In this document: one piece after another, positions 36,253 through 44,706 of the stretch
Numbering within the stretch: position 1 is the first letter of the stretch
How the letters are laid out: each line of letters opens with the position of its first letter
Assembly (NCBI RefSeq): GCF_003627795.1
Contig: NZ_CP032685.1
Span: 1,116,001-1,180,000 of the forward strand
Source: Rhizobium sp. CCGE531
Lineage (GTDB): Bacteria; Pseudomonadota; Alphaproteobacteria; Rhizobiales; Rhizobiaceae
Direction of reading: 5' to 3'
Length of the DNA stretch: 64,000 nt
The notes under the pieces: model-generated
Databases searched by the model: none
What the model was told of the DNA's origin: nothing
What the model saw: only the letters and a program-made list of their open reading frames with translations
Position numbers and translations under genes: made by a program

Positions 36253-36969
36253 ATGGTATACGTGGACGTACAGGCGCGACATCTCGAAGGTTTTGCTGAA
36301 GCTCTGCTGAGGTGCAACCATCTATATCATCCAAGCAACGACTCCATTGCCTTGCTCAATGCTGTCAAAAGCAGGCGGCAGATCGAGATATTTGACTATA
36401 GCCGCTCCGCCGACGCATTTACCCGCGCTTTCGGAATGCGAAATTCTCTGAAGTGCCTGCGGGCGCTCGCTAACCTCGGAACTGCCATACACGAATATGA
36501 AAGGGTATGCGATCTCGGCTGCGGCTCCGGTGCCTTCAGCCTTGCCTTTGCCTATCTCGCCGACAATCCCAATCTCGAGCTTCGCGGCTTGGATGCCTCG
36601 GAAACCCAGCTTCTGCTCGGCGAAGAGCTCATGTCGGCTGCCGCGCTGCCGGGGCGCTTCCGGTTCGAGCGACGGAACCTGCCGGCACAGATCGGCTATC
36701 GTCCCGACCTGACGATCTCCTCCTATTGGTTCTGTGAAAACGAGCATGTGATCGCCGATCCGGCGCTGTTTGATCTCATGGTCGGGCGCGAGATGCTGAT
36801 CGTCGACTATGAAAAGATTATCGACCGCATTGCGACCTCCCTTCCAAGAGGATTTCACGCGCTGGCGCGACATAGCGCCCTTGTCGAAATCCCCACCGCG
36901 CTAACCGATTTCGTCGCCCAGGAATGGGCAAGCGTCTACAGCATTCACATCAGCCGTACCACAGATTAG
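36253..36969 (+). CDS. SAM-dependent methyltransferase-like protein
   Basis: A 238-residue class I methyltransferase. Motif I is VCDLGCGSGAFSLAFAYL at about residues 84-101, motif II LELRGLDASETQLLLG, and a motif IV-like TISSYWFCENEHV. The first 80 residues are a separate cap (DVQARHLEGFAEALLRCNHLYHPSN). GAGGACAGG lies ahead of ATG 36253. It stands alone after the Lrp gene; acceptor substrate unknown. FCENEH where catalytic residues are expected does not match any specific family I know. Confidence 0.65.
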   Translation: MVYVDVQARHLEGFAEALLRCNHLYHPSNDSIALLNAVKSRRQIEIFDYSRSADAFTRAFGMRNSLKCLRALANLGTAIHEYERVCDLGCGSGAFSLAFAYLADNPNLELRGLDASETQLLLGEELMSAAALPGRFRFERRNLPAQIGYRPDLTISSYWFCENEHVIADPALFDLMVGREMLIVDYEKIIDRIATSLPRGFHALARHSALVEIPTALTDFVAQEWASVYSIHISRTTD

Positions 36970-37191
36970 GCGAGCCGGCCTATTCCAGGTCTCAGCGCGA
37001 TCGGATCATAAGCACGCCGCAATGCGCCGATGCCGACAGATTGCCTGATTTGAGATCCGATGCCGCATGCTTCCGCAATCGTATTTTCAGGTCTTGCCAA
37101 CAGCAATGCTCTTGCCATCTATGCCATCGGCGAACTTGCAAGGTTGCGCGTTCCGATTGTTGAACCTGTCTGTCTGAAGGATTTCACTTCC

Positions 37192-37908
37192 ATGCCTTTC
37201 CGGCCTTCGCCATTTCTTCGCATCCTTGCTCTTGGCGGCTCAACCGCCATCGTGCTCGCCATACAGACCGCGGCGGCGCAGGAGATGTCCAGCCCAGCTC
37301 AATGGCCCGACACGCCGACCTCGCGCCTGGAAGCGCTAGCAATCCTCCAGACCTTGAATGCCGACCTCCTCAGCAATGCCAGCGCCACGCTGACGCTCGA
37401 CCGCTGGTGCGCCGCTCACAAGCTTGCGCCGGAGGGTTCCAAGATCGTCGCTCAGCGCGTGCATGGACAGGACAAGCCAGCCGATGCTCCCATCCGGGAA
37501 CTGCTTGCCGCCGGACCCGACGACCCCATCGCCTACCGGCGCGTTCGCCTGGCCTGCGGCGACCGCATCCTGTCGGAGGCAGACAACTGGTATGTGCCAT
37601 CAAGACTGACGGCCGAGATGAACACGGCGCTCAACACGAGCGATATCGCCTTCGGCCGTGCCGTCCAGGCTCTCCATTTCACCCGCACGAATCTATCAGC
37701 GAAATTGCTTTGGTCTCCGCTGCCGGAAGGCTGGGAAACGGGTGCCAATCTGCCGGTCTCCGGAACGGGATCCCTTGTTCCACCGCCATTCCTTCTCGAA
37801 CATCATGCCGTGCTGAAGCTGCCGGACGGAACGCCGTTCAGCGCGCTGGTCGAAAGCTACACCGGCCGCGTGCTCGATTTTGCGGCTCCGCACCTGCCTC
37901 CACAATAG
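37192..37908 (+). CDS. Secreted protein with chorismate lyase/UTRA-like fold (tentative)
   Basis: A 238-residue protein. Signal peptide MPFRPSPFLRILALGGSTAI to IQTAAAQ. The frame is open from 37060, but ATG 37192 gives the clean signal. The mature part follows the chorismate-lyase-like pattern: LNADLLSNASATLTLDRWCA, then IAYRRVRLACGDRILSEADNWYVPSRLTAEMNTALNTSDIAFGRAV, then HHAVLKLPDGTPFSALVESYTGRVL. This resembles UbiC, but a secreted UbiC is odd, so the activity is doubtful. No obvious operon partner. Confidence 0.55.
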   Translation: MPFRPSPFLRILALGGSTAIVLAIQTAAAQEMSSPAQWPDTPTSRLEALAILQTLNADLLSNASATLTLDRWCAAHKLAPEGSKIVAQRVHGQDKPADAPIRELLAAGPDDPIAYRRVRLACGDRILSEADNWYVPSRLTAEMNTALNTSDIAFGRAVQALHFTRTNLSAKLLWSPLPEGWETGANLPVSGTGSLVPPPFLLEHHAVLKLPDGTPFSALVESYTGRVLDFAAPHLPPQ

Positions 37909-38155
37909 GCTTCGCCCTGTCGCTTGCCACCTTGCGATCCGGTCATCTCAACAAAAACAATTGCTTGCGTTGCGACTGGCGTCGACGGTCCCGCGAGACT
38001 TATGCTGAATACGGCCGCGCGAAAATTCTGCTCCATATCTCTTCGATACTTTGCTCATTGCATCGCTCCCGGGAACAAGGCAGCATATTCTTCCCTGACG
38101 CAGCAACAGAACAATAGATTTTATATTTCTCCGAATTGCTACTTGTTGCCGAGGG

Positions 38156-40354
38156 ATGCGGGGCAAGGGGACCGACACCGCAATGGTGACGCGTGCGCAG
38201 CAAATTGGCGTCGTTATCGGCCTGGCCATCGTCACGGCATTGACGATCCTGCGGGCAAGTGATCCTCAATTGCTGAGGCTCGCCCGCGATTTGACGTTCG
38301 ACCAGTATCAGCGCCTGGTGCCCCGCGCCTTCGAGAACCAGCCTGTCCGCGTCGTCGACATAGACGAAGCCTCACTACGCGAGTTCGGTCAATGGCCTTG
38401 GCCGAGAAACCGGATTGCCGCCCTCGTGGACGGGCTGTCCGATATGGGTGCGTCGGCCATCGCCTTCGATGTCCTCTTCGCAGAGCCCGACCGTTTGTCG
38501 CCTCGCAACGTCGTTCGCGACGTCATCGGCATCGATCCCGCACTGCTGGGCAAGCTACCGGATAATGATGAGATTTTTTCCCAATCGCTATCCGGAAGGC
38601 CGGTGGTTCTAGGTTTTGGCCTCTCCAACGAGGGAAACTATCTGCCGCCGGTCAAGGCAGGGTTCGCTTATACCGGCGAAACTCCCTTCGGTGCGCCGCC
38701 CGCGATCAAGGCCGCGACGCCGCTGCAGCCGCAATTGGAAGCCAATGCCGCGGGCCTCGGCCATATCAGCCTCAATCCGGGCGCGTCATCGGCGGTGGTG
38801 CGCGCGGTTCCGCTTTTCCTCAGCGACGGCAGGCAGCTTTACCCCAATCTCGCGCTCGAAGCGCTCCGTGTCGCACAGGGGGCCTCCACCTACGTACTGG
38901 ATGCAGCACCGGACACGCCGAATACCCTGACCCGAGTGAAAATCGGGGATTTCGTCGTGCCGATAACGGCGGCTGGAGAGCTTTGGCTCTATGTGAGCCC
39001 CGACACCGCGGAACGGTATATTTCGGCAGCGAAGGTACTTTCGCCCGGGGATGCCTCCGCCGATATCAAAACCGCCATCGAAGGCAGCATCGTTTTCGTC
39101 GGGACCTCTGCTTCCGGCCTCCAGGATGTCCGCACGACAGCGCTGGGTGAAAACGTGCCGGGTGTCTCCATCCATGCGCAGATCGTCGAGCAGATCCTTT
39201 CAGGCCGCTTCCTGTCCCGGCCGGATTGGGCGGACGGACTGGAAATCCTGTCCATCGCCGCCTTGGGCAGCCTTCTGGTGATCCTCACCACCTTCGTCAA
39301 TCCGGCCGTCGCCCTTGCGTGCGGCCTGCTGATTACCTTTCTTGCCCTTGTGGCCTCCTGGGTTGCCTTCCTCTATGGGGGGCTTCTCTTCGACCCGCTG
39401 GCGCCGATCGTCTCCGGATCGATCACGCATTTCGCCGCGACGGCGTTCCGCTTTCTGGTGACCGATCGGGAACGGCGCGACGTGCGGCGGGCTTTCGGGC
39501 ACTATCTCTCACCATCGCTGCTCCATCGCATCGAGCATACGCGCAACGCGCTGCGCCTTGGAGGAGATGAACGCGAGCTGACCGTCATGTTCGTCGATGT
39601 GCGAAACTTCACCCAGATCAGCGAGGAGATGACCCCGAGCGCCGTCGTCGCGTTTCTGAACACGCTGCTCGATGCGCTGAGCCATCATGTCATCGCCAAT
39701 GACGGGACGCTCGACAAATTCATCGGTGACTCGATCATGGCCTTCTGGAACGCTCCCGTCGATGTCTCCGATCATGCCGGCAGGGCCGTGCGTGCGGCGC
39801 TCGGCATGCGGGAAACGCTCGCCCGCCTCAACAACAGCGATGCGTTCGGTTTCGGAAACGCGCGGCGGGTCGGAATAGGGATCGGCATACATACGGGGCT
39901 TGCATGCGTCGGCAATATGGGTGCCGAGACCCGCTTCAATTACACCGCGGTCGGCGATGCCGTGAACATTGCCGCACGTATCGAATCCGCCTGCAAGGAC
40001 ATCGATTTCGACATTCTTGTATCCGAACCGACAGCGGGCTTGCTGCCCGATTGCGCTCTGCTGGAAGCGGGAGCGCTGACGCTGAAAGGTAAGAGCATGC
40101 GAACCAAACTCTTTGCGGTGGTCGGCGATGCGCGCCTGGCGGGATCAGCCGAATTTGTCGAACTTCAGGCCATGCACAGGCAGCTTGTCGATGCCCTGCG
40201 AACACGGTCGACGAGTAGCCGCAAACTTGTCAGCGCGGCAAAACTCAAGGCGCAGGCTGCGGCAACGGGATTATTGCGGGGTTTTTACAGCCAGATTTCG
40301 CGTCGAGCCGGACACTTCGCCGACGAAACTTCAGACAAGGCGGCCGACATCTAG
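38156..40354 (+). CDS. CHASE2-domain adenylate/guanylate cyclase
   Basis: A 732-residue membrane cyclase. One N-terminal TM (VGVVIGLAIVTALTI-like, after residue 15), a periplasmic CHASE2 sensor (about 40-340, with VRVVDIDEASLREFGQWPWPR and IAFDVLFAEPDR), three TMs (about 350-430), then a class III cyclase domain with metal Asp residues in LTVMFVDVRNFTQIS and FIGDSIMAFWNAP and the loop RVGIGIGIHTGLACVGNMG. ATG 38183 is an alternative start. It makes cAMP or cGMP in response to an extracytoplasmic cue. The convergent FecR-domain gene is a common neighbour of CHASE2 cyclases. Confidence 0.88.
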   Translation: MRGKGTDTAMVTRAQQIGVVIGLAIVTALTILRASDPQLLRLARDLTFDQYQRLVPRAFENQPVRVVDIDEASLREFGQWPWPRNRIAALVDGLSDMGASAIAFDVLFAEPDRLSPRNVVRDVIGIDPALLGKLPDNDEIFSQSLSGRPVVLGFGLSNEGNYLPPVKAGFAYTGETPFGAPPAIKAATPLQPQLEANAAGLGHISLNPGASSAVVRAVPLFLSDGRQLYPNLALEALRVAQGASTYVLDAAPDTPNTLTRVKIGDFVVPITAAGELWLYVSPDTAERYISAAKVLSPGDASADIKTAIEGSIVFVGTSASGLQDVRTTALGENVPGVSIHAQIVEQILSGRFLSRPDWADGLEILSIAALGSLLVILTTFVNPAVALACGLLITFLALVASWVAFLYGGLLFDPLAPIVSGSITHFAATAFRFLVTDRERRDVRRAFGHYLSPSLLHRIEHTRNALRLGGDERELTVMFVDVRNFTQISEEMTPSAVVAFLNTLLDALSHHVIANDGTLDKFIGDSIMAFWNAPVDVSDHAGRAVRAALGMRETLARLNNSDAFGFGNARRVGIGIGIHTGLACVGNMGAETRFNYTAVGDAVNIAARIESACKDIDFDILVSEPTAGLLPDCALLEAGALTLKGKSMRTKLFAVVGDARLAGSAEFVELQAMHRQLVDALRTRSTSSRKLVSAAKLKAQAAATGLLRGFYSQISRRAGHFADETSDKAADI

Positions 40355-40388
40355 CTGATTTGACAGCCAGTGCCCGCAACTTCCTGTG

Positions 40389-41456
40389 CTATCGATGGTG
40401 ATGTCCGCCGTCGTGATCGCCATGATCGCCGTCATCGCCCTCGCTGTCCTGGTCGTCTCCATGATGATCGCCCCATCCGTGGTCACCTCTGCCATGACGG
40501 TCGTGATGCTCATGGTGATCGTGATGCTTGCCTTCGTCGTCATCGTGCTCGTGCGGTTTGCCTGATATGTCGGGCATACTTGGCGTACTTGGCGTACTTG
40601 GCGTACTTGGCGGATTTGAGACATCCGGCGTGCTGGGAGTTTCGTGCGGCGTGGCGGGCGCCTCGGCGCGTGGCGATTGCTGGGGGCTGGGTGCGTTCGG
40701 CGTATCGTGGGGCGCCGGAGCAGGATTATTCGCCGGAGCGCTGCGCGGAGATATACCGTTAGGCCGATCTTTCATCGCCGTCGACAGACCGCATCCGCCG
40801 CCGCCGGCAAAACCCATTCGTCCCGAAAGCTGCTGATCGCCGGACAAGAACGGCAAGGCTCGCTGGTTGCCGAGGGTTTTGAGAATATCGCGGTTGACCC
40901 GGCGCGGATCGCTGATCTGACCGTTGCGTTTTGCAACGACGCAGTCGCATTGCTGCTTCAACTGCTTGCAGCCGCCGGCACCGCAGAATTGCGCGGCGCC
41001 GCTCAACAGAACGACTGCCGTCGTGCCATTGGCCCCGACATAGAAATCGAATACCGTCCCGCGCACGCCGATCGTGCCGGCCGGAGTCACGATCTGATAG
41101 GCGGAGTGGTTCGAATTTCCGCTCATCCAACGAAAAGTGCCCTTTGCCGCATTTACGGTCAGCTTTTTGACCGAGCCCGAGTCGTCGAAGACGAATTTAT
41201 CGATGACGACAGACGAGCCGGCTCCCACAGCTAGTTTCGTGCCGTCCCGAAAGGTGAACTGGCCGAGACCCGAAAGGGAAGTCCGAATTCGCTCGTCGCG
41301 ATGCACGGCATCATCGACCGCGAGCGGACCGCCTTCGCCGGTAACTTCGGTTTTAATCAGCACCGCCTGGCCGACCTTCTCGGCGGCTCGCGAAGACAAC
41401 GGCGCGAGCAGCGTGACACTCAGCGCAACGGTCGCGGCGTGACGCAGGTACGACAT
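40389..41456 (-). CDS. Secreted FecR-domain protein with Pro/Thr/Ser and His/Asp-rich tail
   Basis: A 355-residue exported protein. Signal peptide MSYLRHAATVALSVTLLAPLSSRA; FecR domain at about 28-165 (GQAVLIKTEVTGEGGPLAV, GQFTFRDGTKLAVGAGSSVVIDKFVFD, YQIVTPAGTIGVRGTVFDFYV); a Cys-containing segment (QFCGAGGCKQLKQQCDC); then a Pro/Ala/Ser/Thr linker with STP repeats and a final 65-residue tail very rich in His, Asp and Gly. The tail may bind metals. It converges on the CHASE2 cyclase gene, 34 bp apart. Periplasmic or surface location is likely. Confidence 0.8.
   Translation of the reverse strand: MSYLRHAATVALSVTLLAPLSSRAAEKVGQAVLIKTEVTGEGGPLAVDDAVHRDERIRTSLSGLGQFTFRDGTKLAVGAGSSVVIDKFVFDDSGSVKKLTVNAAKGTFRWMSGNSNHSAYQIVTPAGTIGVRGTVFDFYVGANGTTAVVLLSGAAQFCGAGGCKQLKQQCDCVVAKRNGQISDPRRVNRDILKTLGNQRALPFLSGDQQLSGRMGFAGGGGCGLSTAMKDRPNGISPRSAPANNPAPAPHDTPNAPSPQQSPRAEAPATPHETPSTPDVSNPPSTPSTPSTPSMPDISGKPHEHDDDEGKHHDHHEHHDRHGRGDHGWGDHHGDDQDSEGDDGDHGDHDGGHHHR
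40577..40612. repeat. Four tandem copies of a 9-bp unit inside the FecR gene
   Basis: The unit TACTTGGCG occurs four times in a row on the plus strand and encodes Pro-Ser-Thr repeats on the minus strand. Nearly identical units suggest recent slippage and possible copy-number variation of the linker. In-frame length changes would not disrupt the protein. Confidence 0.8.
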
Positions 41457-41473
41457 CCCACCCTCCAGGCTTA

Positions 41474-41491
41474 CCTATGTTTTACCATAGG
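41474..41491. promoter_or_regulatory. Inverted repeat upstream of the FecR-domain gene
   Basis: CCTATG-TTTTAC-CATAGG, 6-bp arms, 18 bp upstream of the FecR-protein start codon. It lies where a repressor or a 5' hairpin could act. No regulator is adjacent. Confidence 0.35.
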
Positions 41492-41968
41492 ACACCCTCG
41501 AATGTCGCATCATCCTTTCTGAGTATAAATGGTATAGGCTGAATTTGGCGACCTCTAGCACGACGCTTCGGACTCGTCGGCTTGAGCGCCATCGCCGAGA
41601 TTTAGATGCTCCGAGCCTCGGCGTCCGCTAAATTCCTTGGAATTCTATACGACCGTGAGGCCATAGTGGTCGCTCGGCCATAATCCGTCCACCGGGTAGT
41701 TGAATACGCATTCGGCCGACTGAACTTCCGCACGAGCTTTCGGGTGCGCATCCCATCGATCTCGAATGCATGCCGACCGGATAAGTTCCTCCAATATGGG
41801 ATTGCGACGGCTGCGAAGGATCATGGAAAATGCGGCTGCCGCACCAAGCGGGCAAAAGCATAAGAAAAAATGGGCAATATCAAGCGTTCGCATCCGATCC
41901 GCTTGATCTGGCGCCGACTGACCGCTAGGTTGGCGTCGCAATCAAACTGTACAGACACGGGGACTGGT
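41492..41968. other. Intergenic region before the cold-shock gene, with a gene remnant
   Basis: About 480 bp. The only protein-like stretch is the minus-strand segment listed separately at 41645-41740. The rest shows short frames only. The cold-shock gene promoter must lie in the right-hand part; a long 5' leader is possible but I see no clear consensus. Confidence 0.4.
41645..41740 (-). pseudogene. Remnant of an endonuclease/exonuclease/phosphatase-family protein
   Basis: The minus strand encodes RAEVQSAECVFNYPVDGLWPSDHYGLTVV followed by a stop. The VDGLWPSDHYGL block is the C-terminal catalytic SDH motif of the endonuclease/exonuclease/phosphatase fold. Upstream in the same frame the sequence has no family character and no catalytic N-terminal part, so only a degraded tail remains. 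Confidence 0.5.
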
Positions 41969-42172
41969 ATGCCTACTGGTAAAGTTAAGTTTTTCAACAG
42001 CGACAAGGGCTTCGGCTTCATCGAGCCGGAAACGGGAGGAGCCGACGTGTTCGTGCATGTCTCCGCCTTGCAATATGGCGATGTGCTCAGAGAAGGGCAG
42101 TCCGTTTCCTATGATCTCGGCCAGGATCGAAAGACCGGCAAGTCGAAGGCGGAAAACGTCAGGCCGCTCTGA
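41969..42172 (+). CDS. Cold-shock protein, CspA family
   Basis: A 67-residue single cold-shock domain. RNP1 is KGFGFIEP and RNP2 VFVHVSA; the N-terminus [17 protein letters not shown] is typical. The frame is open to 41870, but ATG 41969 gives the canonical start. It binds single-stranded RNA or DNA. Two strong hairpins follow the gene and may stabilise or terminate the message. Confidence 0.95.
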   Translation: MPTGKVKFFNSDKGFGFIEPETGGADVFVHVSALQYGDVLREGQSVSYDLGQDRKTGKSKAENVRPL

Positions 42173-42309
42173 CGAAGACAGACACAGCACCATCCAACAC
42201 ATTAGGATTGTGTTGTGGCGATGCTGGCTATGTCAACCGACATGTGAATTGCGCGTGCATGGTGTACGACCCAGCAGAAGCGCATGGAACTATCATGTCT
42301 AGCGTTCTT

Positions 42310-42348
42310 TCCTTGCATCTATGGAGTTGCGCTCCATAGATGCAAGGA
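42310..42348 (+). terminator. 17-bp perfect hairpin downstream of the cold-shock gene
   Basis: Arms TCCTTGCATCTATGGAG and CTCCATAGATGCAAGGA with a 5-nt loop TTGCG. It lies 137 bp after the cold-shock stop. No U-run follows, so it may be an RNA-stabilising structure or an inverted-repeat remnant rather than a terminator. Confidence 0.5.
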
Positions 42349-42378
42349 TGATAGGGGCGATGCCCACCTCTTGGGAAT

Positions 42379-42420
42379 ATTACAGCGCCGCGTGTCTTTT
42401 AAGACGCGCGGCGCTGTAAT
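42379..42420 (+). terminator. 20-bp GC-rich hairpin between the cold-shock and GntR genes
   Basis: ATTACAGCGCCGCGTGTCTT pairs with AAGACGCGCGGCGCTGTAAT with one G-T wobble and a 2-4 nt loop. It is in the convergent gap between the cold-shock and GntR genes and could terminate both. I have an impression that similar ACAGCGCCGCG palindromes recur in rhizobial genomes, which would make it a dispersed repeat. Confidence 0.55.
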
Positions 42421-42463
42421 AGTTTGAAAGGCTGTATCATGAGGGTCATCGCCGATGCCCTCC

Positions 42464-43132
42464 TTATGCGGCTCCCTCGCCGATTTCCATATAGCGTGCC
42501 AATGCCAGAGCGGCGTTCAGCATGTGCTCGCGCATGATCAAAGCCGCTTCCGTTGCATCGCCGCGCATCATTGCTCGCAAGATCGCCTCGTGCTCAAGGA
42601 ATGAAGCGGTCAATCGCTTCGGTTGACGCAGCTGCGTTCTGCGGAATGGCAGCAGCCTTGCACGAAGCCGCATCAATTCATCAAACAGAAACTCGTTATG
42701 CGCGCTGCGATACAATGTTTCGTGGAAGGATAAATTGAGCTTGTCATACTGTTCGAAATCGTTCGCTTTCGCCGCAAGCTCGGAACGCTCGTGAATTTCA
42801 GCCAGAACCGCGCGTTCCATGCCTGTTATGCGATGCGTTGCCAGACGGACGCACATGCATTCCATCTCCGCGGTCACTTCGAACATCTCCATCAGCCGCG
42901 GCAAGGTCAGCGGCAGGACCGTTGCGCCGCGTCGCGGGCGAATCTCAACTAGGCCGATCGCCTCGAGTTGACGCAGGGCTTCCCTTACCGGGGTGCGAGA
43001 AGCGCCAAAGCGGCTACTCAGCGTTGCTTCGTCCAAGCTTGTGCCAGGCCTTATGGCACCAGAGGAAATCTCATCCATCAGAACCAGTCTAATGCGCTGA
43101 CCGATCGATCCAGCTTCGTCAAATTCCGTCAT
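42464..43132 (-). CDS. GntR-family (FCD) regulator of malonate catabolism
   Basis: A 222-residue regulator. Winged HTH (IRLVLMDEISSGAIRPGTSLDEATLSSRFGASRTPVREALRQLEAIGLVEIRPRRGATV) followed by an all-helical FCD domain (LMEMFEVTAEMECMCVRLA, HETLYRSAHNEFLFDEL, EHEAILRAMMRGDATEAALIMREHM). It is at the end of the madLM side of the locus, 200 bp from madM. GntR-type regulators are known for malonate decarboxylase loci, for example MdcY in Acinetobacter; assignment here is by position. Confidence 0.85.
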   Translation of the reverse strand: MTEFDEAGSIGQRIRLVLMDEISSGAIRPGTSLDEATLSSRFGASRTPVREALRQLEAIGLVEIRPRRGATVLPLTLPRLMEMFEVTAEMECMCVRLATHRITGMERAVLAEIHERSELAAKANDFEQYDKLNLSFHETLYRSAHNEFLFDELMRLRARLLPFRRTQLRQPKRLTASFLEHEAILRAMMRGDATEAALIMREHMLNAALALARYMEIGEGAA

Positions 43133-43332
43133 TTCAAACCTTGCTTCCGATTTGGCGGGCGACCATTCAGTTTTACACCATCCAATTCGACAGATAGCAA
43201 TCGATATGAACCATCAAGCCGCATCGGGTTCGTTCTGCCTATTGGCGATGAGATCGTCGACGACGATCTTGCGCAGGATACGGCATTTGACAGTCTTCTG
43301 CCGCGCCGATCGGCCGGCATATTCACGATGTT

Positions 43333-44097
43333 TCAGCCGCCTGCAATCGCCCGTACGGCAAGATAAAGGATCGAAGGTGCAACAAGGCAGCCCAGCCCCG
43401 TATGAAACGTTGCCGTCAGTGCGCCATAGGGAACGAGGCGACGATCGGTCGCCGCCAAGCCGCCCGACACGCCGCTGACGGTTCCCATCAGGCCACCGAA
43501 CACCATGGCGCTGCGAGGATTGTCAAGGCCGATCGCCTTGGCGACGATCGGTGTTCCGACCATGACAAGGACTGCCTTGAAAACACCGGTCGCGATGGAC
43601 AGCGCGATTACAGCCGAGTTTGCACCCAAAGCCGCCCCCGTCACGGGGCCGACGATGTAGGTTATGGCACCGGCGCCGATCGTGGTGGTGGATATGGCAT
43701 CCGTGTAACCGAAAGCCACGGCGAGCAGGGAGCCGACGATGAACGGAAGAACCGTGCCGAGGCCAAGGGCAAGCGCACCGACAGCGCCAGCCTTGCGAGC
43801 CTGGGCAACGTCCACTTCAAAAGCCGTGGCGACGATGGCGAAATCGCGCAGCATGGCTCCGCCCATCAGGCCGATGCCGCTGAGGATGGGAATATCCACA
43901 ACCCCTTTTTCGCCTCCGGTCCACAGACCAGCGGCAAAGGCCGCGGCGAGCCCCAGAACGATTGCGATAGCCGAGCCGTGAACGCGGCCGAACAGGACAT
44001 GTTTCGAAATGGCATTCGACAGCCACATGACCAATCCGACGATCGCAAACGCGGTGAGCAGGCTGTTGGCGGTCAAACCGTGTTTCAGGATCTCCAT
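43333..44097 (-). CDS. madM: Malonate transporter subunit MadM
   Basis: A 254-residue membrane protein with about eight hydrophobic segments. MadM-like blocks: NSLLTAFAIVGLVMWLSNAIS, VVDIPILSGIGLMGGAMLRDFAIVATAFE, and YIVGPVTGAALGANSAVIALSIATGVFKAVLVMVGTPIVAKAIGLDNPRSAMVFGGLMGT. With MadL it forms a two-subunit cation-coupled malonate importer. It follows madL by 11 bp on the minus strand. Confidence 0.9.
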   Translation of the reverse strand: MEILKHGLTANSLLTAFAIVGLVMWLSNAISKHVLFGRVHGSAIAIVLGLAAAFAAGLWTGGEKGVVDIPILSGIGLMGGAMLRDFAIVATAFEVDVAQARKAGAVGALALGLGTVLPFIVGSLLAVAFGYTDAISTTTIGAGAITYIVGPVTGAALGANSAVIALSIATGVFKAVLVMVGTPIVAKAIGLDNPRSAMVFGGLMGTVSGVSGGLAATDRRLVPYGALTATFHTGLGCLVAPSILYLAVRAIAGG

Positions 44098-44108
44098 GGA
44101 AGCCTCCC

Positions 44109-44531
44109 TCAGGCCGCGTTGCCGGAGGCGGCAAGCTCACCCCTGGCCCTCGCTTCGATTTCATCCATCGTTTCGCCTCTCTCGCCGATACGGCTCATCA
44201 GCGCGACGGTCGCGAAGCAAACGAAAACCGTTACGATGCCGGCAATCAGCACCAGCGGACCGCTGCGCGCAGCCACCAACACGTTCTGCTGCGCCGCCAT
44301 GGCGACAACAATCGGAATGTAGAGAGCGCCCCAGAATTCGACGCCGAGTTTGAGCGGAAGCGTCAATAAGCCTCGTCTGCTCAGCCACAGCCGCGTGGCG
44401 ATGAGCAGGATCATAGCAATGCCGACACCGCCGACATTCGCCTTCACGCCAAGCGCCACGCCTAAGAGATCGCCAAGGACGCTCCCCAGGAGAGTGCAAA
44501 GGGCAAGCATTGCGACACCGGAGATCATCAT
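44109..44531 (-). CDS. madL: Malonate transporter subunit MadL
   Basis: A 140-residue membrane protein with four hydrophobic segments (GVAMLALCTLLGSVLGDLLGVALGV, VGIAMILLIATRLWL, FWGALYIPIVVAMAAQQNVL, GPLVLIAGIVTVFVCFATVALM). The open frame runs to 44900, but ATG 44531 has GGAGGA upstream and matches the usual MadL size. Divergent from mdcA, so import and decarboxylation share a control region. Confidence 0.9.
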   Translation of the reverse strand: MMISGVAMLALCTLLGSVLGDLLGVALGVKANVGGVGIAMILLIATRLWLSRRGLLTLPLKLGVEFWGALYIPIVVAMAAQQNVLVAARSGPLVLIAGIVTVFVCFATVALMSRIGERGETMDEIEARARGELAASGNAA

Positions 44532-44595
44532 GGCCGATCCTCCCCGCATGCGCGCCCGAAGAAATACAAGATCGACATTTGTTCTCCTCCCATGA

Positions 44596-44694
44596 ATACA
44601 AAAATGCCTTGTAGCGATTTTAAAATACACATTATTGCGCTTCTGGCAATTGTATATATAGTGAACGCATGAAAATGCTCTCTTGCGCATACAA
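44596..44694. promoter_or_regulatory. Control region of the divergent madLM and mdc operons
   Basis: Three copies of the hexamer ATACAA or its complement TTGTAT occur at 44596-44601, 44650-44655 and 44689-44694. TTGTATACAA-like sites are common targets of FCD-type GntR regulators, so these are candidate half-sites for the GntR protein at 42464. The segment TTGTATATATAG at 44650-44661 is the best approximation to a full site and may also contain a -10. Confidence 0.4.
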
Positions 44695-44706
44695 AGGGCA
44701 ATTGAA

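Noticed and set aside
36077..36310. A 77-residue ORF starting in an ATGA overlap with the Lrp stop
   Set aside because: Its end overlaps the methyltransferase start by 58 bp, the composition is unremarkable and no family is seen. The methyltransferase frame is far better supported.
36985..37060. Minus-strand protein-like segment ending LRRAYDPIALRPGIGRLA
   Set aside because: Too short and without a recognisable family motif; could be a gene fragment but cannot be supported.
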